NCBI RefSeq assembly: GCF_963676685.1
Contig: NC_092350.1
Span: forward strand, 9,529,307 to 9,593,306
Length of the DNA: 64,000 nt
Direction: 5' to 3'
Source of the DNA: Mytilus edulis
Lineage: Eukaryota > Mollusca > Bivalvia > Mytilida > Mytilidae
In this document: positions 36,402 to 46,044 of the stretch, one piece after another
Numbering within the stretch: the stretch's first letter is position 1
Layout: every line of letters begins with the position of its first letter
The notes under the pieces: model-generated
Databases searched by the model: none
What the model saw: the letters and a program-made list of their open reading frames with translations, nothing else
Told to the model about the DNA's origin: nothing
Translations under genes and position numbers: made by a program

Positions 36402-37200
36402 AAATTGAGAATGGAAATGGGGAATGTATCAAAGAGACAAAAGACAACAGCAGAAGGTCACCAATAGGTCTTCAATGCAGCGAGAAATTCCCGCGACTGG
36501 AAGCGTCCTTCAACTGGCCCCTAAACAAATATATATATACCAGTTCAGTGATAACGAGACCGGAAGCGTCTTTCAGCTGGCCCCTTAACAAATATATATA
36601 CCAAATCAGTGTTAATGAACGCAATACTAAACTCCATATTATACACAAGAAACTAAAATTAGAAATAATACAAGACCAACAAAGGCCAGAGGCATCTGAC
36701 TTGAGACAGGCGCAAAAATTACGGCGGGGTTAAACATGTTAATGAGATGTCAACACTCCATTGGCGGATCCAGGGGGTTCCGGGGGTTGGACCCCCCTTT
36801 GTTTAGGACGATCAATGCATTTGAATTGGAGCATATAGTTGGAACCCCCCTTTACTCCGGGTTGGGAACCCCGCTTTTTAAAATGGCTGGATCCGCCCTT
36901 GACAATCCCCTCTACCTCCTGCCAATGTAGAAAAGTAAACGTATAATAATACGCACATTAAAATTAAGTTCAAGACAAATCCGTTTCTGATGTCAGAAGA
37001 TGCAACAAAAGAAAATAAACAAAATGACAATAATACATAAATAACAACAGACTTCTAGCAGTTAACTGACATGCAAACTACAAACCTCAATTAAACTGAT
37101 TGAAAGATTATGTCTTAATCATATGAATATCAGGCACAATCCCTCCCGTAAGGGGTTTAGTATAATACCATTATAACATATATGAAAAACATAACCCGCG
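36402..37200 (-). mobile_element. Penelope-like family B 3' UTR, truncated, with an inserted R6 element
   Basis: Starts with the R2 end (TTGAGAATGGAAATGGGGAA) and reads on the minus strand as the 3' UTR seen at 40060-40695. About 36500-36605 contains a doubled segment (GCTGGCCCC...AACAAATATATATA twice). R6 copy 2 interrupts it. The open frame 36362-36733 is just this UTR. Confidence 0.7.
36760..36900. mobile_element. Small GGATCC-ended inverted-repeat element (R6), copy 2
   Basis: The ends TTGGCGGATCCAGGGGG and GCTGGATCCGCCC are inverted repeats. It splits the Penelope-like UTR, whose sequence resumes with CCCCTCTACCTCC right after it. Its neighbours ACACTCCA and ACAATCCC may be a diverged 8-bp target duplication. 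Confidence 0.7.
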
Positions 37201-37390
37201 CAGCGATAACTCCCGGAAGCGTTCTTCAACTGACCCCTAAACAAGTATGTATACGAGTTCAGTGATAATGAACGTCATACTTAACTCCGAAATCGCTGCA
37301 TTGAAGACCCATTGGTGGCCTTCGGCTTTTGTCTGCTCTATGGTCGGGTTCTTGTTTCTTTCCCCATCTCCATTCACAATTTTACTGAAA
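37200..37390. repeat. Two joined R2/family B tail fragments in opposite directions
   Basis: 37200-37290 is a minus-orientation piece (CTCCCGGAAGCGTTCTTCAA) and 37290-37385 a plus-orientation piece ending at TCCCCATCTCCATTCACAAT. Confidence 0.6.
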
Positions 37391-37488
37391 GACATTGTCG
37401 AGTCATGACTAAACTGACTCTCAACAGGACTATCCCATTTCTAAATGTAAGATAAATAACTGCTAAACTTGGAAAACTTCAATAACAG

Positions 37489-37760
37489 ATGTTCAATTCA
37501 CTAGTTATATATTTATTTAAAACATCTTGCTATTCCAGGAACTACGATGATCTGAATTGGGTTCTATTAATATATCCCCAAAACATACGAGACAATTTTG
37601 ATTTTGAAATTATCAATTTCCCTCACCTAACTTGTAGCAATATACCGACCCCACCTACATATGAGATATACATTTCCTATCTCATTTGGTATCTGAAATT
37701 CAAGATCTTTAAGTTGCTACTCAGACTTATTAAAATGTCAACAGTGTCAGCAGAATGTTA
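37489..37760 (+). pseudogene. Penelope-like RT fragment, third sublineage
   Basis: The frame includes NFDFEIINFPHL...CSNIPTPPTYEIYISYLIWY, aligned with DDFSFPIVN...SNIPAAPAYGVYISQLIRY of the copy at 60280 but clearly diverged. Truncated on both sides. Confidence 0.6.
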
Positions 37761-37914
37761 ATAACCAGGGTTATGTCAAAGAACACCTCATTCTTTTTCT
37801 AAAACGGTTCATCGGAAGATAGCAAGACCATGATGTACCCATATTTTGACTATTATATTTATTGTGTCTGTTTATTTAACGCATCAATGTAAAAATATCG
37901 GAAATTGATGAGAC

Positions 37915-38130
37915 TGTCATTAAAGTGAGAGGGTTAGCGCTATAGAACCAGGTTTAATCCACCATTTTCTACATTTGAAAATGCCTGTACCAAGTCAGGA
38001 ATATGACAGTTTTTGTCCATTCGTTTTTGGTGCGTTTTGTTATTTGATATTGCCATGTGATTATGGACTTTTCCAATTGATCTTCCTCTAAGTTCAGTAT
38101 TTTTGTGATTTTACTTATTGATAAATTTTC
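37915..38130 (+). repeat. R4 repeat-tail fragment
   Basis: Contains AGCGCTATAGAACCAGGTTT and CAAGTCAGGAATATGACAGT, shared with 17480-17600 and, inverted, 16915-17060. Confidence 0.6.
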
Positions 38131-38164
38131 CGTATCAACTTCCCAAATAATATATGATGGTGTT

Positions 38165-38260
38165 GATAAAATTGAGAATGGAAATGGCGAACATGTCAAA
38201 GAGACAATAACCCGACCAAAGATCAGATAACAGCCGAAGGCCACCAATGGGTGTACTGAT
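38165..38260 (-). repeat. R2 repeat fragment
   Basis: Begins TTGAGAATGGAAATGGCGAA, then AAAGAGACAATAACCCGACC; a short 3' end of Penelope-like family B. Confidence 0.7.
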
Positions 38261-39540
38261 GTATAGATTCTAGGTACTGACGTTGTGTATCATCTTAATT
38301 ACGTGTTATAGTGTTCTTTTACTTCGTCTTGTAATCGTGCTTTTATTAAAGTCTTAATTATTTGAACACTACAAGCCACTGATAATACGTGACACACGAT
38401 CCATCTATGATTTAAAACAACCCTGCGTGATTCCTCTTAACCCTAAACTTGTTGAGTGGTGTACGCCATCAAATCAGGAAATCTCTTGCATAAACAGAAA
38501 TTCATGATTTTTGCTGCACGAAAAATCATGTGATATTATAAATACATTGTTTTCAAGAAACTTCATTGATAAGATTAACACATATGAAAAGGTAATAAAT
38601 ACGATCTATGTACTAAATAACATATTATTAAGCTGGTTTTACCTAAACCAGAAAATCAATATAATACTCGAATTTGTCATATAATGCTAAACAAACTATA
38701 CAGATGTTCCAAGGAACTGCTTCTATAGCAGTATAGTACACCCAACTCATTACAGAATGGTACTGAAATAAAAAGAAATAAAGCGGTTAATACTTAAAAT
38801 AAAAAATAAAAAAAGGTTTTTGTTTGATTAATTGGGGCATTTATGTCTTATTCGAAGCTCCTCTGAACCACATAGACATGTACATAATATCAAAAGAAGA
38901 TGTCGAATTTTAAGATCTTTTTATACAATATACAATAAAAATATTTTGTATAATATTTTATAATTTTACAAAGTTAGTGCCCATTGAAGGCAAGATTGGA
39001 AACAACTATTATACAATAAATATAAGATAATTGCTCTGGTGTCAGAAACAGATGGCAAACATGGGCTGTTAGCGAGAAAAGAAGAAAATCTTTACTTTAT
39101 GTGAATAAAATTTATTTTCTGGGAACTCCAGATTCCAATAGACTTTCTCCTGCGACATACTCTATTGAACCTGGTAATAACCATAACTATAAGAAGGTGG
39201 TATAATTGCGAATAAGACAACACACCGCTAGAGACCAAAATGACATAGAACTACAGGTCTTTTCAACAAAATAAAACAAAAATCCCAAACCGCAAAGCAA
39301 ACTATATATAAGACAAATGAAAATAATTTAAGCTAGGAAATTCACAGCCAGATTCATGAACAAAACAAGAAACGAAAAAAATATGATTAACAGCAACAAA
39401 CGACAATAACTAAACTACAGGTTCCTAAACAGGTACTTACAAAATGTTAAACACCCTTCCCCTACCTGAGACAGTAAGTGGTATAACAAGCACAGCCTAA
39501 GAACAAAAAGCATAAAAACAAAATCAGTTGTTAACATACT
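38261..39540. other. No gene recognised; R4-related piece at 38690-38850
   Basis: 38690-38850 resembles 17280-17450. About 39190-39270 has an R3-like piece in minus orientation. Otherwise AT-rich sequence without domains. Confidence 0.45.
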
Positions 39541-40695
39541 AACGGAAAGCTGAATACTAAAATTTATGATAAAAGAGATGATTTTTCATTTCCTATCGTT
39601 AATTATCCATTTTTAGATGGTGACGTTCCCTTGTCACCATCTTACGGTGTTTATATGTCTCAACTTGTACGATTCGCTCGTGTATGTAACAATGTTTTAG
39701 ATTTTAACGAGAGAAATTTATGTATTACTGAAAAATTATTACACCAGGGTTTTCGATATCACAAACTAGTCAAAACATTTACTAAATTTTATCATCGGTA
39801 TAAGGACATCATTCGTAAATATAGCTCAACATGCAGACTTCTTATACGTTCAGGTATTTCACATCCAATTTTTTATGAAAATATTCTTTATAAAGCACAA
39901 AGGTGTCAGTATCCACCTCAAAAACTTACAAAACCTTTGAATAGACTTATTAAGAAGGGATATAGTTACGATACTGTTGTCAGGTCATTAAAGATTGCAT
40001 ATTTTGGCGTTAATATTGATTCACTTATAGGGTCTTTGCATCGGAACTAAACACATTTATTCAAAAACCAGTTGTTGGCATGACACGGGTTATGTTCTTC
40101 TCATATATGTTATGATGGTATGATACTAAATCCCTAACGGGAAGGATTGTGCCTGATGTTCATATGATGAAATCATAATCTTTCAGTCAGTTCAATTGAA
40201 GTCTGGAGCTGGCATGTCAGTTAACTGCTAGTAGTCTGTTGTTATTTATGTATTATTGTCATTTTGTTTATTTTCTTTGGTTACATCTTCTGACATCAGA
40301 CTCGGACTTCTCTTGGACTGAATTTCAATGTGCGTATTGCTATGCGTTTACTTTTCTACATTGGCTAGAGGTATAGGGGGAGGGTTGAGATCTCACAAAC
40401 ATGTTTGACTCCGCCGCATTTTTGCGCCTGTCCCAAGTCAGGAGCCTCTGGCCTTTGTTAGTCTTGTATTATTTTAATTTTAGTTTCTTGTGTACAATTT
40501 GGAAATTAGTATGGCGTTTATTATCACTGAACTAGTATATATTTGTTTAGGGGCCAGCTGAAGGACGCCTCCGGGTGCGGGAATTTCTCGCTACATTGAA
40601 GACCTGTTGGTGACCTTCTGCTGTTGTGTTTTTTTTCTATGGTCCGGTTGTTGTCTCTTTGGCACATTCCCCATGTCCATTCTCAATTTTATGCA
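39541..40695 (+). mobile_element. Penelope-like family B, copy 2 (RT C-terminus plus 3' UTR)
   Basis: The open frame 39631-40050 (139 residues) is intact and includes PSYGVYMSQLVRFARVCNNV, LHQGFRYHKL and RSLKIAYFGVNIDSLIGS. Upstream KIYDKRDDFSFPIVNYPFL-like codons are in frame from about 39555, with the 5' part missing. After the stop a UTR of about 640 bp ends at CATTCTCAATTTTAT. The UTR end is the R2 sequence, which shows what R2 is. No GIY-YIG domain is present. Confidence 0.8.
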
Positions 40696-41246
40696 CATCA
40701 GAATGTTACAAATCACTAACACGAAAGACCTGAAAGTACCTGCAGTTGATGTAAATAAAGGCAATTGTAGTTTATCGGTTTTCAATGGTCTTTCTTCTAT
40801 AATGCTAAAACAAATCCGGGTAACAAACTAAACCCGAGGAAACACATCAATTATAAGACAAAACCAACGGAACAACATATACACTGATCTGCATCAAAGT
40901 TAAACGCTAACATGCATAGAAACAGACAGTGTAAGCTAGATCAAAGCCAATAATAATCAATACGAAAAAAATCTTGAATCCCAGAAGATAATACTAATCA
41001 GTGCACACTTTGCATCTATTGGATTTATCATAAATGCGCGTCATTAACAGACAGAGACAAACATGGACATTTCCAAAATACAGATATCGGCAGAGTGTGG
41101 TACTGTGAATGTTATATATGTATAACAATGATATTTAGTTGATTAACAAAATTAATATTTAAACTGATAAAAATAATATTCGAATATCTGATTACAGTAT
41201 TTATTGATTGGTAACCTTTCAGAGTAAATTATCAGTTTAAAGATCG
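40696..41246. other. No gene recognised
   Basis: Left flank of the Ngaro-like insertion; unique-looking AT-rich sequence. Confidence 0.5.
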
Positions 41247-42021
41247 ATTTATACATCATTCTCCAGACAAGAAAAATATCCCACTTAAAACAGAATTCTG
41301 TTAGAGTTTGTATGTTTGATACTATGAAGATTTGTCTCATTGGCTCTCATACCAAATCTTCCATATCTATTATAGCTTGATCCTAGCATGAAACAACCAA
41401 AATAACATCAATAAGATTCATTCTGCCAACGACTAAGGGCACCAGTATGTATGATAGTGTGTGTACCAACGCTTGTGGTCCTGAATAATCTTGGCAAACC
41501 AACATATACCAAAACTACAATTACTAACTGTATATAACTAAGATAAGATATAAAACTAAACTATTTATTAAAACAAAATCTAAAACTCGCTAAGAGCTAA
41601 AAAATATTTTCATATAACATAAAAAAAACATACTAAATAGTAAAACATTTACATATTAATACCTTGATGTAACATTTGGCTTTCTAGGGGGCTACTCATT
41701 AGAGTTTCTGAAGAATAACATACACAAAATATATACAACTTATGCCTGTGGTAGATCCGAGCAGACAACACATACAAAAAAATATATATTACTTATGCCT
41801 GTGGTAGATCCGAGCAGACAAAAGTAATTTGAGAACCTGTGGTAGATCCGAGCAGGTGAATGCGAATAAAAATAGATTCTGTGGTAGATGCCAGCAGATT
41901 ACCTAATGCGAATAAAAATAGATCCTGCGGTAGATGCCAGCAGGTGTACAAATGTACTTAATAATTTTAAAAATGTATAAATGAATTGGGGGAAAATAAT
42001 TTCCCTGAAATTATGTTGGCC
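41247..42021 (-). repeat. Split direct repeat B2 (775 bp)
   Basis: Identical by eye to 42351-43125 with a constant offset of 1104 bp and no net indel. It contains the hairpin array at 41744-41946 and a piece resembling the R3 end at about 41330-41360. Confidence 0.9.
41744..41946. repeat. Array of five short hairpins with covarying stems (in B2)
   Basis: Five units at 41744, 41797, 41835, 41876 and 41923. Each has a conserved GGTAGATCCGAG or GGTAGATGCCAG loop side between short stems. Stems: CTG/CAG, CTG/CAG, ACCTG/CAGGT, TCTG/CAGA and CCTGC/GCAGG. Changes on one side are matched on the other. Spacing is 53, 38, 41 and 47 bp. An identical array is at 42848-43050 in B1. Confidence 0.8.
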
Positions 42022-42114
42022 TGGTGTTCTTAGTGAATAGTGTATCTTAATTCTATTGTTTGTTGAACAAGTAGCCCCAATTAAAACATGTGCTGAAAGG
42101 GGATGGCGGGAGGG

Positions 42115-42352
42115 TCAATTTAAATCTCGGAGATACAAAAATGGCTGCTGTAACTGCAACAAGCTTTATAAAATTACCACATATCCCTTCCCTATCTGTA
42201 ATGTGATATGTCAAATCCTTATCTTATCTCTGTAGACAAAAATAACTTATTAAAGTTTCTGCTAAAATTGAACACATGATGAGAAGGGTAACAGATGATG
42301 AGGACAAAAACGTAAAATGTATAAACTCCAATTTAATGCATTAAATTCCCAT
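42115..42352 (-). repeat. Split direct repeat A2 (238 bp)
   Basis: Identical by eye to 47723-47960. It abuts B1 at the shared AT (42351-42352). Confidence 0.9.
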
Positions 42353-43125
42353 TTATACATCATTCTCCAGACAAGAAAAATATCCCACTTAAAACAGAAT
42401 TCTGTTAGAGTTTGTATGTTTGATACTATGAAGATTTGTCTCATTGGCTCTCATACCAAATCTTCCATATCTATTATAGCTTGATCCTAGCATGAAACAA
42501 CCAAAATAACATCAATAAGATTCATTCTGCCAACGACTAAGGGCACCAGTATGTATGATAGTGTGTGTACCAACGCTTGTGGTCCTGAATAATCTTGGCA
42601 AACCAACATATACCAAAACTACAATTACTAACTGTATATAACTAAGATAAGATATAAAACTAAACTATTTATTAAAACAAAATCTAAAACTCGCTAAGAG
42701 CTAAAAAATATTTTCATATAACATAAAAAAAACATACTAAATAGTAAAACATTTACATATTAATACCTTGATGTAACATTTGGCTTTCTAGGGGGCTACT
42801 CATTAGAGTTTCTGAAGAATAACATACACAAAATATATACAACTTATGCCTGTGGTAGATCCGAGCAGACAACACATACAAAAAAATATATATTACTTAT
42901 GCCTGTGGTAGATCCGAGCAGACAAAAGTAATTTGAGAACCTGTGGTAGATCCGAGCAGGTGAATGCGAATAAAAATAGATTCTGTGGTAGATGCCAGCA
43001 GATTACCTAATGCGAATAAAAATAGATCCTGCGGTAGATGCCAGCAGGTGTACAAATGTACTTAATAATTTTAAAAATGTATAAATGAATTGGGGGAAAA
43101 TAATTTCCCTGAAATTATGTTGGCC
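42351..43125 (-). repeat. Split direct repeat B1 (775 bp)
   Basis: Follows the recombinase gene on the minus strand; same length as B2. It carries the second copy of the hairpin array at 42848-43050. Confidence 0.9.
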
Positions 43126-43350
43126 AAAATGAGCGAAATTAAAGAGTGAAAGCCCCCAAGAAAAGATACATCAGATATGTAAAAAACAGTAACTTATAAA
43201 TGTATGTACATTGTATCTATATGATAAAACAAGTAAAAAACTAATACAAATATATAAAATTCTGTACATATACATATACATGTATTTAACTTTACAATAA
43301 GTGCCAATAAAATGAAATGATGTATAAAATCTACTAAGAGAAATGTTCGC

Positions 43351-44410
43351 TTAAAAACACATTTTATCTTGAGCTGCATGTATAGTTTTAGGGTTGGTTC
43401 TAATATAACGTATGTAACAATCAGATGACCATCTACCTAGAGTTTGAATAATGTGGTCTTCTATTCCTGCAGCAGCTGCAGATGTAGCTGCTCCTATTCT
43501 AAATGAATGCCCACAAAATTTATCATCTTTATACCCAAGTCTAAAAAGTAAATTTCTCAGCAGAAAAATAAATCGATCCCTTGATAAGGGAGTATGGTCA
43601 TAATCATCATTAACAAACAAAGGTGAATGAGGCTTAGCTCCTAAATCAGTTCTGAATTTGATATATTTTCTCAAAGTAGCTACAGGATGAAAAACATTGT
43701 TTTCAAAGATAGTAATATTTACACCTTGCCTGAATGGATCACACTTAGAAGAATGTAAATGGAAAACTAAATTTTGTAGTGACCCATCTAGAGAAATATC
43801 TTGAATAGAAACAATGTTATCCTTAGAAAAATCTTTACTCCGACAAGTAAATTCTCCACATCGGAGGAATCCAAAAAAAGCTAAATTAAATGCGCTTTGT
43901 AGCATTAAATCAATCAATGGAGAAAATACCCCTGACCTCAACAATTTACATAGCTCTTTTAAAATTGTAGAAGTAATAGGCATTCGCTTAGGACGTATAT
44001 TACACTGAGACTTTTTTAAACCTCTTAGAATGCACTGCAAACGAACCGTATTTGCTAGCGGGTCTGAATGACCCTGTTTTAAAAAGTAGTGTCTTATACC
44101 TGCTAAATACAATTTAACAGTTGAATGTGCTAGTTTTAATGAATTTTTACAAAAGGCAACAAAAAAAAATTAAACAATTCTCATCTATAAATGGCAATGC
44201 ATTTAAAAAACAGTCTTTTCCATTCATAACCATAAAGTTTTGAAAACATTTAACACCAGTCGTATAAGCTTGCTTTGTACTCTGACAAAGGCTGGCTTCC
44301 CATAATTCCTCAACTTGGTGAATCAACTCATCATTAACTGGGATGGCTTCAGGCAAGGTGTTGGTTCTTGATCTGCCAGTGGTTGTAGTGAACGAAACTT
44401 CCTCATCTGA
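43351..44410 (-). CDS. Tyrosine recombinase of the Ngaro-like element, one frameshift
   Basis: The catalytic part (253 residues from 44112) has the tyrosine-recombinase set: Arg84 in FLRCGE, Lys123, His202 and Arg205 in GHSFR, Trp228 in GRW (the His/Trp position) and Tyr236 in YIRYI. The N-terminal core-binding part lies in the frame 44356-44147 (ELWEASLCQSTKQAYTTGVK). The two frames join at a run of nine A on the plus strand (44161-44169); eight would restore one frame, so one extra base breaks the gene, or it is a sequencing error. The frame overlaps the end of the RT gene by at least 80 bp and has no obvious ATG (TTG at 44356), so its translation is unexplained. The enzyme would insert the circular cDNA by site-specific recombination without target duplication. 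Confidence 0.85.
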
Positions 44411-46044
44411 TAACGAGAAATAGAGTCTGCTACAGTGTTTTCGACACCAGCAATATGTTGTGCATGAATGACAAAGTTATATAGAGCAGAAAGATAAGTT
44501 AGTTTCCTCACAAGTTTCATTATACTCTGGATTTTTGATCTTCCTTTGGAGATAATCTCTACGGTACTTAAATTGTCACAGAAAAATAATATTCGTTTTC
44601 TACTCCAATTGTGACCCCATAGAGCACAGGCCATCACTATAGGGTACAGTTCAAAAAAGGCCATAGACGTTTGTTCGTGTAAAAGTTCTGATGTAAATTC
44701 GCCTTGAAACCAACTTCCCTGATAGAATCCCCCGAATGATTTAGGTGTAGCATCTGTGTAAAGTTGAATGTCTGCAGCTTTAATAATGTCATCATTAATA
44801 AAAAAAAATATTCCATTCCAGTTTTTAAGAAATTGAGACCACATTGCCAAATCAGATCTGCAATTCTTAATATGTACATGGTGTGACAATTTTTTAACAG
44901 TTGTTGAAAGCTTAATCAAGTGAGACACAAATGATCTGCCTGGTAAAATAACTCTACTTGCAAAATTTAAGTGTCCTAGCAGACTTAAAAGTTCCCTTTT
45001 GGTACATGTATTGCGTTTAGAAAAAGATTCAATAACTTCTTGAATTCTTGCAATTTTCTCTTTAGGCAAACGCGCCTCCATCTTTATAGTATCAAGAAAA
45101 ATACCCAAATATTCTAAAATGACACAAGGACCTTCAGTTTTTTTTTTTGACAAAGGTATACCCAAAGATGAAAACATTTTTAACACATTGCTCATAATTA
45201 GCTGAGCATTATCTGCTCTAGGTACAATAATTAAAAAATCATCTAACAAATGTAAAATATTTACAATACCATAGTTATTTCTAGCTATCCAGCAAACAGC
45301 CCTGGATAGTGTATCAAAAATTTTGGGACTTGATCTACACCCAAACACTAATCTCTTAAAAAAATAAAACTTTTTGTTCCACTGTATACCATGATATGGC
45401 CATAATTCTGATTTAAGGGGAATAATTTTGAACGCATCGCAAACATCTGTTTTTAGAAGCCAACTTTTACTACCTAACTGCTTTATAATATGAGTAGCAT
45501 CATCAATAGAAACATACTGTAAAGAAAATTCTTCCTTATCAATAAGTTCATTTAGACTTGGATTGTCCTCATCCTCATGTGGTGCTGAAAGATCAACAAT
45601 TAAACGCCTTTTCTTACTATATTTATGTTCGGCTAAACCAATTGGATTTATGCGATAATTGCTAAAAGGAATATCGTTAAAAGGTCCAATGAGGTATCCT
45701 TTTGACACTTCAGTTTCGAGTAATTCTGACACGCAAATAGGATTTGTAGATGCTGACCTCAAATTTTTACATATAATAGACTTTGACGGGAGAGTCTTTA
45801 ACCCAGTGTGAAAACCATATCTTAACCCGTTTATCAAATAATTTTTAAAAGTTGAGTCCGGATGTCTACATAACTCTTTCTCCAAAACATCTATATTAAC
45901 AGGTGTAGAGACAGACATGTCAAAATTAATAGGTGTATCTAATTTTTCCTCTGTGTGTGGGGCCCGTTCTTTTGAGGCCCCTGAAACTCGTTTTTTGTCT
46001 GCTGGCAGTTGATTTTTGGATGATCCCCTTTGCAAGCCAAACAC
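44323..46044 (-). CDS. Reverse transcriptase-RNase H of the Ngaro-like element
   Basis: 573 residues, intact. RT: KTDVCDAFKIIPL with Asp200, FGCRSSPKIF, and the catalytic LLDDFL with Asp268 and Asp269. RNase H: YTDATP (Asp431), FELYPI (Glu465), FFCDN (Asp490) and HIAGVENTVADSISR (Asp540), the complete D-E-D-D set. No methyltransferase follows, unlike DIRS1 and PAT. The first codon of the open frame is GTG and no ATG lies near it, and it overlaps gag by about 106 bp in the -1 frame, so it is most likely made as a Gag-Pol fusion by frameshifting at 45990-45996. The product copies the element RNA in particles or nucleus. Confidence 0.9.
   Translation of the reverse strand: MFGLQRGSSKNQLPADKKRVSGASKERAPHTEEKLDTPINFDMSVSTPVNIDVLEKELCRHPDSTFKNYLINGLRYGFHTGLKTLPSKSIICKNLRSASTNPICVSELLETEVSKGYLIGPFNDIPFSNYRINPIGLAEHKYSKKRRLIVDLSAPHEDEDNPSLNELIDKEEFSLQYVSIDDATHIIKQLGSKSWLLKTDVCDAFKIIPLKSELWPYHGIQWNKKFYFFKRLVFGCRSSPKIFDTLSRAVCWIARNNYGIVNILHLLDDFLIIVPRADNAQLIMSNVLKMFSSLGIPLSKKKTEGPCVILEYLGIFLDTIKMEARLPKEKIARIQEVIESFSKRNTCTKRELLSLLGHLNFASRVILPGRSFVSHLIKLSTTVKKLSHHVHIKNCRSDLAMWSQFLKNWNGIFFFINDDIIKAADIQLYTDATPKSFGGFYQGSWFQGEFTSELLHEQTSMAFFELYPIVMACALWGHNWSRKRILFFCDNLSTVEIISKGRSKIQSIMKLVRKLTYLSALYNFVIHAQHIAGVENTVADSISRYQMRKFRSLQPLADQEPTPCLKPSQLMMS

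Noticed and set aside
36362..36733. 123-residue open frame
   Set aside because: It translates the 3' UTR of Penelope-like family B; repeated residues reflect a doubled UTR segment.
41744..41946. CRISPR-like array
   Set aside because: Units are short hairpins with uneven spacing inside a eukaryotic retrotransposon repeat; there is no cas gene and no fixed direct repeat.
41247..43125. Simple tandem duplication instead of split repeats
   Set aside because: The A segment also occurs 5 kb away at 47723-47960, and all outer ends coincide with the B1/A2 junction, which a simple duplication does not explain.
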